Below, in pieces: positions 36,585-49,407 of a stretch of 64,000 nt of DNA; positions within the stretch are counted from its first letter, which is position 1; every line of letters begins with the position of its first letter. The stretch comes from Pseudoxanthomonas sp. PXM03 (GTDB lineage: Bacteria; Pseudomonadota; Gammaproteobacteria; Xanthomonadales; Xanthomonadaceae). The translations under genes were made by a program, and so were the position numbers. The notes under the pieces are model-generated. The model saw nothing but the letters and a program-made list of their open reading frames with translations, ran no database searches and was not told the origin of the DNA. Where the stretch lies: positions 1,758,001 through 1,822,000 of the forward strand of contig NZ_JACVAU010000001.1 in assembly GCF_014852005.1 (NCBI RefSeq), read 5' to 3'.

Positions 36585-37294
36585 GCACGCCGACGGAGAT
36601 GAGGGCCTTGGCCATCGATGGGGTGTTCGCGGGCAAGGCGGTTGAATTCACCCGTCCCGGCAGTCGCAGCGCGATCGCGAAATCATGGCTGGAGGGCAAG
36701 CAGCGGGTCACCCTGCTGGGCATCCTGGGGGACGAGCAAGGCGACCTGCGCGTGCATGGCGGGCCGGACAAGGCCATCCATCACTACCCTGCAGACCACT
36801 ACGCCCGATGGCGCGACGATATCGGGGCGCATCCACTGCTCGATGCTCCCGGTGCATTCGGCGAGAACATCAGTACGCATGGCATGACCGAGGACGCGAT
36901 CTGTCTTGGCGACCGCTTCCGGCTGGGCACGGCGCTGGTGGAGGTATCCCAGTCCCGGCAGCCGTGCTGGAAACTGTCGGACCGTTTCGCCGTGTCCGAC
37001 ATGGCCCGTCGCGTGCAGGACTCGGGGCGGACCGGCTGGTACTACCGCGTGCTCGAAGAGGGAGAAGTGCAGGCAGGTGATCGCATGACGCTGGAGGCGC
37101 GGCCACATCCCGCGTGGCCACTCGCGCGCCTGATCGAGCTGCTGTACCGGCGATCGCCAGAGCCCGGCCTGCTGCGCGAGGTGCTGGTGCTGCCACTGGT
37201 ACCGTCATGGCGGGCGCTGTTCGAACGCCGCCTTGCGCAGGGCGCCGTCGAGGATTGGGGCAAACGGTTGACGGGCGCTTCTTCGCACGAATGA
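36581..37294 (+). CDS. MOSC domain protein (YiiM-like)
   Basis: 237 residues, overlapping tyrA by four bases. The MOSC domain (about 25-165) has HGGPDKAIHHYPADHY, GENISTHGMTE and the probable molybdenum-ligating cysteine in SQSRQPCWKLS. A three-helix tail ends with LPLVPSWRALFERRL, as in E. coli YiiM, a molybdenum-cofactor enzyme that reduces N-hydroxylated base analogues. The same activity here is inferred from family membership. Confidence 0.88.
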   Translation: MSTPTEMRALAIDGVFAGKAVEFTRPGSRSAIAKSWLEGKQRVTLLGILGDEQGDLRVHGGPDKAIHHYPADHYARWRDDIGAHPLLDAPGAFGENISTHGMTEDAICLGDRFRLGTALVEVSQSRQPCWKLSDRFAVSDMARRVQDSGRTGWYYRVLEEGEVQAGDRMTLEARPHPAWPLARLIELLYRRSPEPGLLREVLVLPLVPSWRALFERRLAQGAVEDWGKRLTGASSHE

Positions 37295-37438
37295 AACAAT
37301 GCACGGCGCTTCATGCGTACGGCATCTCGCCTGATACATGCGTTTACTCGACAGGATCGTGGCGTCCCACTAGCATCGCGTGTGTCCGGTGCCGGCATGC
37401 ATGGCATCACTTTCATCATCCGCAGGGAGTGTGGGGAG

Positions 37439-38761
37439 ATGAGCCGGGATAACAGATTGACGTCGTTGTCGTCAGTGTGGCCTGACATGCGAAGCGGCGA
37501 AGCGGCATCGTCGGCCGCCGCCGATATTGCGTTGCTGCAGCGCATCGTCGCGGCGCAAAGCGAAATCGCCGCCGCAGGTCCCGAACCGCAGGAGGTCGTG
37601 GACGCGATCACCCATCGTGCGCAGGAACTCACCCGCTCAGCCGGCGCGGTGCTGGAAATCCGCGACGGCGACGTGATGCGCTACTGGTCGGCCAGCGGGA
37701 TCGCGCAAGGGCAGGTCGGCTTCAGCCTGCCGGTGTCCGGCAGCTTGTCCGGCCGGTGCATCGAAGAGCAGCAGGTGTTGAGATGCGATGACAGCGAAGT
37801 GGATCCTCGCGTCAATCGTGAGGCGTGCCGCAGCGTGGGGTTGCGTTCGATGCTGGTCGCGCCGCTGAGCTTCCGCGGACAGGTGGTGGGTGTGCTGAAG
37901 GTCCTGGCGACCACGCCCGCCGCCTACGCGGACACGGACTGCAGGACGCTCGAGCATTTGAGCACGCTCGTGGCCGCGAGCATGTACAAGGCCATCGAGC
38001 ATGCGCAGATGCGCGCAGCGCTGGATGCCCGCATGGGTCAGGGCGAACGCGAGCGGCGCCATGCGCAGGACGCCCGGGAGCGACTACTGCAGGTGCTGGA
38101 CGGGGCGCAGCTCACGGCGGCCTTGCAGCCGATCGTCCGGCTCGCCGACGGCGTGGTGGTGGGGTACGAGGCGCTTGCGCGGTTTCCGCTGGAATACGAC
38201 TTGTCGACAGGCCGCTGGTTCGAGGATGCGGCGAGCAGCGGCTTGAGCGTGGAACTGGAACTGGCCGCCGCAGCGGTCGCCCTGGCGCGGTTGCCCTCCC
38301 TTCCCGATGACGCCTTCCTTGCCGTCAACGTATCGCCCGAAACCGCCTGCAACGCACGATTCCACGACCTGCTCGCCGGCCACGCCCCGGAAAGGCTGGT
38401 GCTGGAAATCACCGAACACACCGCCGTGGAAGATTACGCGCGCCTTGGCCAGTGCCTGTCCTCGCTGCAGCAGGCCGGCGTCCGCATCGCCGTGGACGAT
38501 ACCGGGGCAGGTTTCGCCAGCTTGCGCCACGTGCTGAGGTTGGCGCCGGACATCATCAAGCTCGACATCACGCTGGTGCGTGAAATCGACCAGCGTCCGC
38601 GCGTGCAGTCGCTCGTGGCAGCGCTCCTGACGTTCGCGCAGGGCACGCAGGCGGAACTGATCGCCGAGGGCGTCGAGAACGAGCGGCAACTGCAGACGCT
38701 GAAGGAACTCGGGGTGCCGTTCGCACAGGGATTCCATCTGGGCTATCCGCAGGTTCCCTGA
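37439..38761 (+). CDS. GAF-EAL c-di-GMP phosphodiesterase
   Basis: 440 residues from ATG 37439, with AGGGAG 9-10 bases upstream; earlier in-frame starts are possible. A GAF sensor domain (about 30-185: GSLSGRCIEEQ, SMLVAPLSFRGQVVGVLK) precedes an EAL domain (about 215-440). The catalytic motifs look intact: E244-A245-L246 in YEALARF, NVSPET, EITEHT, DDTGAGF (usual DDFGTG), IKLD, AEGVE, QGFHLG. It should hydrolyse c-di-GMP in response to a small ligand bound by GAF. No signal peptide or membrane helix. Confidence 0.88.
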   Translation: MSRDNRLTSLSSVWPDMRSGEAASSAAADIALLQRIVAAQSEIAAAGPEPQEVVDAITHRAQELTRSAGAVLEIRDGDVMRYWSASGIAQGQVGFSLPVSGSLSGRCIEEQQVLRCDDSEVDPRVNREACRSVGLRSMLVAPLSFRGQVVGVLKVLATTPAAYADTDCRTLEHLSTLVAASMYKAIEHAQMRAALDARMGQGERERRHAQDARERLLQVLDGAQLTAALQPIVRLADGVVVGYEALARFPLEYDLSTGRWFEDAASSGLSVELELAAAAVALARLPSLPDDAFLAVNVSPETACNARFHDLLAGHAPERLVLEITEHTAVEDYARLGQCLSSLQQAGVRIAVDDTGAGFASLRHVLRLAPDIIKLDITLVREIDQRPRVQSLVAALLTFAQGTQAELIAEGVENERQLQTLKELGVPFAQGFHLGYPQVP

Positions 38762-38812
38762 TCCGGACATTCCCGGTTCGCGTTGGCATCACGCGCCCGC
38801 TACCATGCCTGC

Positions 38813-39532
38813 ATGGACACTTCCCCGATACGTCTCCTGATCCATGGTGCCTCCGGCCGGATGGGCCAGGCCTTGCTTCGACTGGCTGCCGAGCAGCCTG
38901 CGGTGTACCAGACCGTGGCGGCCGTGACGCGACGCGCGCCTGCGCAGCGGGTGGTGGATGGCGTGCCCCACTTCGCGGCCAGCGAGCTGGCGGGCGTGCC
39001 CGACTTCGACGTGGCGATCGATTTCAGCCTGCCGGAAGGGTTCGACCCGGTGCTGGCGCTGTGCACCGACCGTGGTCGGGCACTGGTCTCCGGCACCACC
39101 GGCATATCCACGGTGCAGCAGGAGGCATTGGCCGCGGCCAGTGTACGCATTCCGCTGGTGTGGGCGACGAATTTCAGCCTGGGCGTGGCGGTGCTGGCCG
39201 ACGTGGTCGAACGCGTGGCATCGGCGTTGCCGGGGTGGGACGTGGACATCGTGGAGTCGCACCATGTCCACAAGAAGGATGCCCCGTCCGGCACCGCATT
39301 GACGCTGGGACAGGCCGCCGGCAGTGCGGGCGCGCAGGTGCACTACGCCAGCCTGCGGGCCGGCGACATTGTCGGTGAACATACCGTGCAGTTCGCCGGG
39401 CTCGGCGAGCGCATCGAGCTGACCCACCGTGCCACGCATCGCGATGTCTTCGCGCGTGGTGCCCTGCACGTCGCGCGCGTGCTGTCGGGACGCCCGCCGG
39501 GCGCCTATCACGTGCGGGATCTGCTGGATTGA
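38813..39532 (+). CDS. dapB: 4-hydroxy-tetrahydrodipicolinate reductase
   Basis: Lysine/diaminopimelate pathway. 239 residues from ATG 38813. The NAD(P)H-binding motif is [13 protein letters not shown], and the catalytic His region is [17 protein letters not shown] with its proton-donating His and Lys. The end [10 protein letters not shown] is typical. An upstream in-frame ATG/TTG region does not resemble the family. carA-carB follow, as in Xanthomonas. Confidence 0.95.
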   Translation: MDTSPIRLLIHGASGRMGQALLRLAAEQPAVYQTVAAVTRRAPAQRVVDGVPHFAASELAGVPDFDVAIDFSLPEGFDPVLALCTDRGRALVSGTTGISTVQQEALAAASVRIPLVWATNFSLGVAVLADVVERVASALPGWDVDIVESHHVHKKDAPSGTALTLGQAAGSAGAQVHYASLRAGDIVGEHTVQFAGLGERIELTHRATHRDVFARGALHVARVLSGRPPGAYHVRDLLD

Positions 39533-39594
39533 AGGCCGGCCGGACGTCCCGATACGGACGCCGGAATATGAACACGCCTCGCCGCGGGCGGGCG

Positions 39595-39650
39595 CTGTCC
39601 GTCGGACAGGCAAAAAAACGGTGGCGCTGAACAGGCCATCCCCGTACAAT
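39595..39650. promoter_or_regulatory. dapB-carA gap: small hairpin and a TACAAT -10 box
   Basis: CTGTCC-GTC-GGACAG is followed by a run of seven A. Downstream TACAAT (39645-39650) is a good -10 for carA, about 108 bp before its start. No -35 is convincing at 16-18 bp. The leader between 39651 and 39758 contains GGTGG/CCACC pairing just ahead of the carA Shine-Dalgarno. Confidence 0.35.
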
Positions 39651-39758
39651 TCCCGCTCGCCTGTTACCCATCGCCACGGACCGGATAAATGCCGCGTTCG
39701 CGGTTTCTTGCAGCCGCAAGTCGGTGGGGCAGGGTTCCTCCACCCCAAGGCGAACCCC

Positions 39759-40883
39759 GTGACACGACCCGCAATTCTCGTACTCGAAGACGGTACCGTA
39801 TTCGAGGGCGACTCCGTAGGCGCCGACGGCCTTTCGGTCGGCGAAGTGGTGTTCAACACCGCGATGACCGGCTATCAGGAAATCCTGACCGACCCGTCCT
39901 ACGCCCGCCAACTGGTCACCCTGACCTATCCCCACATCGGCAATACAGGCTGCACCGACCAGGACGACGAAGCCGCCAGGGTCTGGTGCGCCGGTCTCAT
40001 CGTGCGCGACGTGCCGCGCCGCCCCAGCAGCTGGCGCAGCCAGCAGGCCCTGCCGGAGTGGCTGCAATCGCGCGGCATCGTGGCCATTGCCGGCATCGAC
40101 ACCCGCAAGCTGACGCGCATCCTTCGCGAACGCGGTGCGCAGAACGGCGCACTGATGGCGGGCGAGGGCATCAACGCGGAGATGGCGCTGGAAGCGGCGC
40201 GCAAGTTCCCCGGCCTGAAAGGCATGGACCTGGCCAAGGTGGTCAGCACCGACACACCGTATCCCTGGCGCGACGGCCAGTTGGACCTGGACCGCAACGC
40301 GTTCGTGCAGGCGCCGGCGAAGTTCAAGGTTGTGGCGTACGACTTCGGCGTGAAGCACAACATCCTGCGCATGTTGGCCGAACGCGGTTGCGACGTGACC
40401 GTGGTGCCCGCGCAGACCAGCGCCGCGGACGTGCTCGCGCTGCAGCCGGATGGCGTGTTCCTGTCCAATGGCCCGGGCGACCCCGCGCCGTGCGATTACG
40501 CCATCACCGCCATCCGCGAGTTCATCGCGAAGAAGGTTCCGACGTTCGGCATCTGCCTTGGCCACCAGCTGCTGGCCCTGGCGGCCGGCGCGCAGACCAT
40601 GAAGATGGGCCACGGCCACCATGGCGCCAACCACCCGGTGCAGGATCTCGACAGCGGCCGCGTGATGATCACCTCGCAGAACCACGGCTTCGCGGTGGAT
40701 GAAGCGACGCTGCCGGCCAACGTGCGCGTGATCCATCGCTCGCTGTTCGACGGCACCAACCAGGGCATCGAACTGACGGATGCCCCCGCCTTCTCGTTCC
40801 AGGGACATCCGGAGGCATCGCCGGGCCCGCACGATGTATCGCCCTTGTTCGACCGGTTCGTGGCCTCGATGGAGGCACGCTGA
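39759..40883 (+). CDS. carA: Carbamoyl-phosphate synthase, small (glutaminase) subunit
   Basis: Releases ammonia from glutamine for CarB; pyrimidine and arginine synthesis. 374 residues from GTG 39759 (AAGGCG upstream). The N-terminal domain starts [19 protein letters not shown]. The class I amidotransferase half has the nucleophile Cys in [16 protein letters not shown] and the His-Glu pair in [11 protein letters not shown]. It is separated from carB by a small exported-protein gene that overlaps its stop (TGATG). Confidence 0.96.
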   Translation: MTRPAILVLEDGTVFEGDSVGADGLSVGEVVFNTAMTGYQEILTDPSYARQLVTLTYPHIGNTGCTDQDDEAARVWCAGLIVRDVPRRPSSWRSQQALPEWLQSRGIVAIAGIDTRKLTRILRERGAQNGALMAGEGINAEMALEAARKFPGLKGMDLAKVVSTDTPYPWRDGQLDLDRNAFVQAPAKFKVVAYDFGVKHNILRMLAERGCDVTVVPAQTSAADVLALQPDGVFLSNGPGDPAPCDYAITAIREFIAKKVPTFGICLGHQLLALAAGAQTMKMGHGHHGANHPVQDLDSGRVMITSQNHGFAVDEATLPANVRVIHRSLFDGTNQGIELTDAPAFSFQGHPEASPGPHDVSPLFDRFVASMEAR

Positions 40884-41503
40884 TGCGCGTGCGCCTTGCT
40901 GTCACCGCTGTGCTGATGGCGCTTGCGCTGCCGGCTGTCGCCGCCACGCCCGGTGAAAAGCAGATCGACGAGATGACCGACCTGCTGGTCAGCATGCTGC
41001 CGGTCGGCGCCATCATGGAAGAGGCGGCCGGCGAGAATCCCGCCTGGCCGGTGCAGGACAAGCCCGATGCCGTCACGCCCGTGCAGTTGGCCTGCCTGCG
41101 CAGCGAACTTTCCCGCGACGGCTTCCGCCGTGTGAAGCGGGCTGAAGTGGTCGAGTACGCACAGGCACACCCGGGCCGGTTCGACGAAGAACTGCGCCTG
41201 GCCCGCACGGCGGCGCCGGTGTTCGGCAGCATCGTGCAGGCCGGCATCGCCTCGGCGAAGACGGAAACCGACCTGGATCCCGCCGACCTGATGCGAACGG
41301 CCAGTGCCGACCAGTTGCTGGCGCTGCTCACCATCGCGCGCGATCCCGAGTACCGCGATTTCCGCGCACTGAGTGGCTTCGGCGACGTGCTCGCCGGCGA
41401 CGGCGACAAGGCCGACGGCAAGTCGGTGGGCGAGATGGCGGCCATCAAGATGATGTTCCAGGGCATGAAGGCGTGCGATGTGTCGCCAGGTGCCCTGATG
41501 TGA
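40883..41503 (+). CDS. Small exported protein of unknown function between carA and carB
   Basis: 206 residues beginning at the ATG that overlaps the carA stop, so it is probably translationally coupled to carA. A clear signal peptide ([21 protein letters not shown]) points to the periplasm. The rest is helical and acidic: KQIDEMTDLLVSMLPVGAIM, LARTAAPVFGSIVQAGIAS and DLMRTASADQLLALLTIARD. No recognised domain; it resembles the DUF2059-type of small exported helical protein in composition only. I do not assign a function. Confidence 0.8.
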   Translation: MRVRLAVTAVLMALALPAVAATPGEKQIDEMTDLLVSMLPVGAIMEEAAGENPAWPVQDKPDAVTPVQLACLRSELSRDGFRRVKRAEVVEYAQAHPGRFDEELRLARTAAPVFGSIVQAGIASAKTETDLDPADLMRTASADQLLALLTIARDPEYRDFRALSGFGDVLAGDGDKADGKSVGEMAAIKMMFQGMKACDVSPGALM

Positions 41504-41634
41504 TGTGCACCCGTGCGCGCCCATGCGCGCCGGGACAAGAGGTGGAGCGTGGCCCGTCCATCGCCCCTGTCGGACGCGCCCCTGGAGCAGATGCCCAGGG
41601 CGGCGGCCCCACACAATCCGAGAAGTAGATTCCC

Positions 41635-44876
<3,242 letters not shown>

Positions 44877-44880
<4 letters not shown>

Positions 44881-45353
44881 GAGCCCCATTGACCATGCAG
44901 GGCGCGCAGCGCCTGCGCCAGGAACTGGATCTGCTGAAGACGGTGAAACGGCCGGAAGTGATCACCGCCATCGCCGAAGCGCGCGCGCACGGTGACCTGA
45001 AGGAAAACGCCGAATACCATGCCGCCCGCGAGCAGCAGGGCTTCATCGAAGGCCGCATCAAGCAGCTGGAAGGCGAGCTGTCGCACGCCGAGATCATCGA
45101 CGTCAGCAAGCTCAACGCCGGTACGCGCATCGTGTTCGGCGCCCGCGTGGTGCTGGCCGATGTCGACACCGACGAAGAGAAGCGCTACCAGGTGGTCGGC
45201 GACCTCGAGGCGGACATCAAGCTGGGCCTGATCGCGATCTCCTCGCCGCTGGCCCGGGCGCTGATCGGCAAGCACGAAGGCGACAGCGTCACGATAGACG
45301 CGCCTGCCGGCCAGCGCGAATACGAAATCGTCAGCGTTTCCTACGCAGACTGA
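44877..45353 (+). CDS. greA: Transcription elongation factor GreA
   Basis: 158 residues. The N-terminal coiled coil inserts into the RNA polymerase secondary channel; its tip holds the acidic pair in [20 protein letters not shown], which stimulates transcript cleavage. The C-terminal FKBP-like domain ends [13 protein letters not shown] 44877 overlaps the carB stop (GTGA), suggesting coupling; ATG 44895 is a shorter alternative. Confidence 0.95.
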
Positions 45354-45357
45354 GCCG

Positions 45358-46311
45358 ATGGCGCAGGCCACGCTGCTGTTGCCTCCGCGCACCCGTCTGG
45401 TGGGACAGGCGTTGCCGACCGATGTGGCGCGGGCGCTGGGGCGCGCGGATCGCGCGGCCGGTGAGGCGGGCGAGCATGCGCAGCTGCGGCGCCACTTCCA
45501 GTTGGTGCCGGACCATTGGCCGGTCGCAGCCCTGACGCGCCAGCGCGACGCACGGGATGCCGCCGGCGCGTTGTGGCTGCGTGCCGATCCTGCGCGCGTG
45601 TCGCCCGACATGAACGGTGCGCGCATGCTGGCGTATGGCGAGGCGCTGGCGCTGGGCGACGAAGACACCGCGCAATTGCTGCCCGCACTGAAGCCGCTGT
45701 TCGGCGATGCCGGCATGCTGCTGGACGCGCCGGATCCCGCCCGCTGGTACCTGCGCCTGCCGCCCGAGGCGAAACTCCCGGTGTTCGCGCCGGTGAATGA
45801 CGTGCTGGGCGACGATCTGTTCGCGCACCTGCCGGAAGGCGAAGCGGGCCGCCGTTGGCGTGCCCTGCTCAGCGAAGCGCAGGTGCTGCTGCACAACCAT
45901 CCCTGGAACGCACAGCGCGTCGCGCAGGGCAAGCCGCCGGTGAACTCGCTGTGGTTCTGGGGCGGCGGCGTGCTGCCGGACTTCGTACGCACCGGTTTCC
46001 GCCAGGTCAAAGGCAACGATGTGCTGTTGCAGTCGCTGGCGCATGCGGCCGGGGTGGAACCTGTGCACGCGAGCGGGGAGGGCGGCGTGGATGCGTTGAT
46101 CGATCTGCGTCATCTGCGCAACCTGGATCTGCTGTGCCGTGACGCACTGCAGCCCCTGCTGGACGCCCTGCACAAGCGCGAGCTGGACGTGCTGACTCTG
46201 GATTTCGAGGATGGCGCGCTGTTCGCGCTGCGCCGCGAGCAACGCTGGCGCCTCTGGCGCCGCCCGATGCAACGCCTGGACACGCTACGCCCGGACCACG
46301 TTCCGGCATGA
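45358..46311 (+). CDS. rpfE: RpfE-like protein (annotated phosphoglycerate-mutase-like)
   Basis: 317 residues between greA and recJ, the position of rpfE in Xanthomonas campestris. Features include DHWPVAALTRQRDARDAAGA, WLRADPARVSPDMNGARMLA, and NSLWFWGGGVLPDFVRTGF. Databases often call the family a cofactor-independent phosphoglycerate mutase, but I see no convincing phosphomutase metal site. In X. campestris rpfE affects exoenzyme and polysaccharide levels. Four-base overlap with recJ. Confidence 0.78.
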   Translation: MAQATLLLPPRTRLVGQALPTDVARALGRADRAAGEAGEHAQLRRHFQLVPDHWPVAALTRQRDARDAAGALWLRADPARVSPDMNGARMLAYGEALALGDEDTAQLLPALKPLFGDAGMLLDAPDPARWYLRLPPEAKLPVFAPVNDVLGDDLFAHLPEGEAGRRWRALLSEAQVLLHNHPWNAQRVAQGKPPVNSLWFWGGGVLPDFVRTGFRQVKGNDVLLQSLAHAAGVEPVHASGEGGVDALIDLRHLRNLDLLCRDALQPLLDALHKRELDVLTLDFEDGALFALRREQRWRLWRRPMQRLDTLRPDHVPA

Positions 46312-48032
46312 CCTCGCCCAAGATCCGCCGTCGGACCATCGCGGCGAATGGTCAGTGGCCGGAGGGCGTGCCGTTGCTCCTGCAACGCCTCTACGAAGCC
46401 CGCGGTGCGCTCTCGATGGATCAGGCGCAACCACGCCTGGCGCAGTTGCTGCCACCCGACCAGCTCGGCGGCCTTGATGGCGCCACCGCGTTGCTCGCCG
46501 ATGCGATCGCGCAGGACCGCCACATCGTCATCGTGGGCGACTTCGATTGCGATGGCGCCACGGCGTGCGCGGTCGGCGTGCGCGGCCTGCGCCTGCTCGG
46601 CGCGCGGCACGTGACGCCTGCGGTGCCCAACCGCATGGTGCATGGCTACGGATTGTCGCCCTCGCTGGTGGATGAACTCGACGCACTGCAACCCGACCTG
46701 CTCGTCACGGTCGATCACGGCATCGCATGCCACGCCGGCATCGCGGCGGCGAAGTCGCGGGGCTGGCACGTGCTTGTCACCGACCACCACCTGCCCGGCG
46801 AAACGTTGCCGCCGGCCGATGCCATCGTCAATCCGAACCTGCGCGATGACCCGTTTCCCAGCAAGGTGCTGGCCGGCGTCGGGGTGATGTTCTACGTGTT
46901 GCTGGCGTTGCGACGACTCCTGCGCGAACGGGGCACGTTCGACGGCGCGGGGCCGGATCTCTCCACGCTGCTGGATCTGGTCGCCGTGGGTACCGTGGCC
47001 GATCTCGTGCCGCTGGATGCGAACAACCGCGCCCTGGTCGGCGCAGGCTTGCGCCGGCTGCGGGCCGGGCAGGCGTGTGCGGGCCTGCAGGCACTGATGC
47101 GCGTGGCAGGCCGCGAGCCGGCGCGCCTGACCGCAGCCGACATCGGTTTCGCCATCGCGCCACGGTTGAATGCGGCCGGACGGCTGGAGGACATGGCCCT
47201 CGGCATCGCCTGCCTGCTGACCGACGATGCCACGCAGGCCGAAGAGATGGCGCGCGTGCTGGAAGGCATCAATGCCGAGCGTCGCGGCGTGCAGCAGCAG
47301 ATGGTGGATGAGGCGCAGGCCGCGCTCGCGCGCATCGATGTCGCGGAGGACGGGCAGGTGCCGCTCGCCCCATGCCTGTTCGATCCGGAATGGCATCCCG
47401 GCGTGGTGGGCCTGGTCGCCTCCAAGATGAAGGAACGCCTGCATCGGCCGGTGGTGGCCTTCGCGCCAGCAGAGCCGGGCAGCGCCACGCTGCGCGGATC
47501 GGCGCGCTCGATTCCCGGTTTCCACATCCGCGACGCGCTGGCGGCCATCGACACTGCGAACCCCGGCCTGATGCAGCGCTTCGGCGGCCATGCGATGGCG
47601 GCGGGGCTGTCGCTCGATGAAAGTGCACTGCCGGTGTTCCGTGACGCCTTCCACCGCCATGCCGCCGCGATGCTCGACGACGCCTTGCTGCAGGAAGAAC
47701 TCCTGAGTGACGGCGAACTCCAGTCCGGCGAGCTGGACCGCATGCACGCGGAAGCGCTGCGTGGCGCGGGGCCATGGGGGCAGGGATTCCCGGAACCCAT
47801 GTTCGATGGCGTGTTCGACGTGCTGGACTGGCGCGTGGTGGGCGAGAAGCACCTGAAGTTCTCGTTGCGCCTGCCCGGACAGGCCGCACCGTTGAACGCG
47901 ATCCAGTTCAACGGGTGGCACGACCAGCCACCGCCTTCCCGCATCCAGGCGGCCTATCAGCTGGACACCGACGACTGGCAGAACCGTCGCGGCATCCAGC
48001 TGCTGATCCGGCACTGGCAATCGGCCGATTGA
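46308..48032 (+). CDS. recJ: Single-strand-specific 5'-3' exonuclease RecJ
   Basis: 574 residues. DHH phosphoesterase core with IVIVGDFDCDGATACAVG, VTVDHGIACH and VLVTDHHLPG (the DHH motif), then the DHHA1 region with RFGGHAMAAGLSL. The C-terminal OB-fold includes NAIQFNGWHD. It acts in RecF-pathway recombination, mismatch and base-excision repair. It overlaps rpfE by four bases and converges on the acyltransferase gene. Confidence 0.96.
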   Translation: MTSPKIRRRTIAANGQWPEGVPLLLQRLYEARGALSMDQAQPRLAQLLPPDQLGGLDGATALLADAIAQDRHIVIVGDFDCDGATACAVGVRGLRLLGARHVTPAVPNRMVHGYGLSPSLVDELDALQPDLLVTVDHGIACHAGIAAAKSRGWHVLVTDHHLPGETLPPADAIVNPNLRDDPFPSKVLAGVGVMFYVLLALRRLLRERGTFDGAGPDLSTLLDLVAVGTVADLVPLDANNRALVGAGLRRLRAGQACAGLQALMRVAGREPARLTAADIGFAIAPRLNAAGRLEDMALGIACLLTDDATQAEEMARVLEGINAERRGVQQQMVDEAQAALARIDVAEDGQVPLAPCLFDPEWHPGVVGLVASKMKERLHRPVVAFAPAEPGSATLRGSARSIPGFHIRDALAAIDTANPGLMQRFGGHAMAAGLSLDESALPVFRDAFHRHAAAMLDDALLQEELLSDGELQSGELDRMHAEALRGAGPWGQGFPEPMFDGVFDVLDWRVVGEKHLKFSLRLPGQAAPLNAIQFNGWHDQPPPSRIQAAYQLDTDDWQNRRGIQLLIRHWQSAD

Positions 48033-48041
48033 GGGCGCCGG

Positions 48042-49253
48042 TCAGCGCTCCGGCCAGGCCAGGGGCTCCGGACTGCGGGACGGCGCATCGCCGGCACGCT
48101 TCAGTCCGAACAAGGGCCGCAGCCATCCCACGCGCCGGATCACTTCATAGCCGGCGAAGCACGCGGCGAAGGTGATCGCCACCAGCAAGGGGCCTTCCAC
48201 CATCGGCGGTATCGCCAACGGCTTCAGGTGGTGGGCGACGACCACGGTCACCGTCTGGTGCAGGATGTAGACGGGGAACACCGCCGGCACCAGATAGCGC
48301 AGCGCCCGGTTGTCGGCAGGACGCCAGTGCCGGGCGAAACCGAGTACCGCCACGATGGCGCACCACTGGTTCAGGCCCCAGGCCATCCGCATCCCCATGC
48401 GTGCCCAGTCGGGCGGGGCTGCGTCGGCAAACTGCGCGAAGTAGGCGACCAACCCGGCCCAGCTGAGCAGCCAGGCAGCCAGGGCTGGCCAGCGCTGGCG
48501 TTCGATGGCATCCCACACCCCGTCCGCACGGGCGATGAGGAAGCCGAGCAGGAACACGCCGAAGTACTGCACATGGTTGTACCAGTCGTCCAACAGGGCG
48601 TGCGTCTGCTCGAAACGGCCGATCATCAGCACGCGCGCCACGCCGAGGAACAGGACGGGACCGGCCAGTACGCCGATGCCGGAAAGCCAGGGGCCCAGGT
48701 GGCGCTCCGCCGCATTGATGGCGCGGGGCCCGAGCCTCCAGAGCAGCCACAGCGCGACGGTGTAGACCCACAGGTAGGCGACGAACCACAGATGGTTCCA
48801 TGTCGGGACATCCAGGCAGCCGTCGGCATCGCAGAAGCCGTCATGACCGGCCAGGTAGCGCGCGTAGAACGCCAGGTAGCCCTCGTGGTAGCCGCCAGGT
48901 AACTGTTCGACCACCTCGTAGTAGGACTGCGGCGGCACGATCACCAGCATGCCGAAGACAAGCGGCACCAGCAGCCGCCACGAACGGGTCCCAAGAAAGC
49001 GCATCCGGCCACCGGCAGCATCGGCGGCCTGCCGCGCCTTGCCGAGCAGGAACGCCGTGGCGCAGCCGGACACCAGGAACAGCAGCGACAGTCGCCAGGG
49101 GGAGCTGAGCATCATGAACGGTTCCAGCGCGTGGCTGGCGCCGGGGCTTTTCACGTGCCAGTCCCAGGTCACGTAGTACATGCCCACGTGGTAGAGCACC
49201 AGCAGCCCGAAGGCGCAGACGCGGACCCAGTCCAGATCGTGGCGACGTTGCAT
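48042..49253 (-). CDS. Acyltransferase family 3 membrane protein
   Basis: 403 residues from ATG 49253 (MQRRHDLDWVRVCAFGLLVL), with AAGGAG 6-7 bases upstream; an ATG five codons earlier contains that signal and is less likely. About ten hydrophobic helices. The family signature is the N-terminal DLDWVRVCAFGLLVLYHVGM with its conserved Asp-Arg-His pattern. Such proteins transfer acetyl or other acyl groups to surface sugars or lipids. It lies divergently from rpfD and ends 10 bases from recJ. Confidence 0.83.
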   Translation of the reverse strand: MQRRHDLDWVRVCAFGLLVLYHVGMYYVTWDWHVKSPGASHALEPFMMLSSPWRLSLLFLVSGCATAFLLGKARQAADAAGGRMRFLGTRSWRLLVPLVFGMLVIVPPQSYYEVVEQLPGGYHEGYLAFYARYLAGHDGFCDADGCLDVPTWNHLWFVAYLWVYTVALWLLWRLGPRAINAAERHLGPWLSGIGVLAGPVLFLGVARVLMIGRFEQTHALLDDWYNHVQYFGVFLLGFLIARADGVWDAIERQRWPALAAWLLSWAGLVAYFAQFADAAPPDWARMGMRMAWGLNQWCAIVAVLGFARHWRPADNRALRYLVPAVFPVYILHQTVTVVVAHHLKPLAIPPMVEGPLLVAITFAACFAGYEVIRRVGWLRPLFGLKRAGDAPSRSPEPLAWPER

Positions 49254-49407
49254 GGTGGTCTCCTTCATCGACAAGGCGGCCAGCGTCGGGGGCCGTGCAT
49301 GTCCGCGCCATCGCGAAGGGACGCATGGTGGAGGGGCAGGGCCCAATCGAGGGAAGCAAGGGACGAGTTGCGGCGGTGTTGCGGGAGGCGCGGGCTAGAA
49401 TGCGCGC

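Noticed and set aside
45358-46311. Calling rpfE a phosphoglycerate mutase outright
   Set aside because: No phosphomutase metal-binding motif or active-site Ser could be recognised; the name is kept only as the database label.
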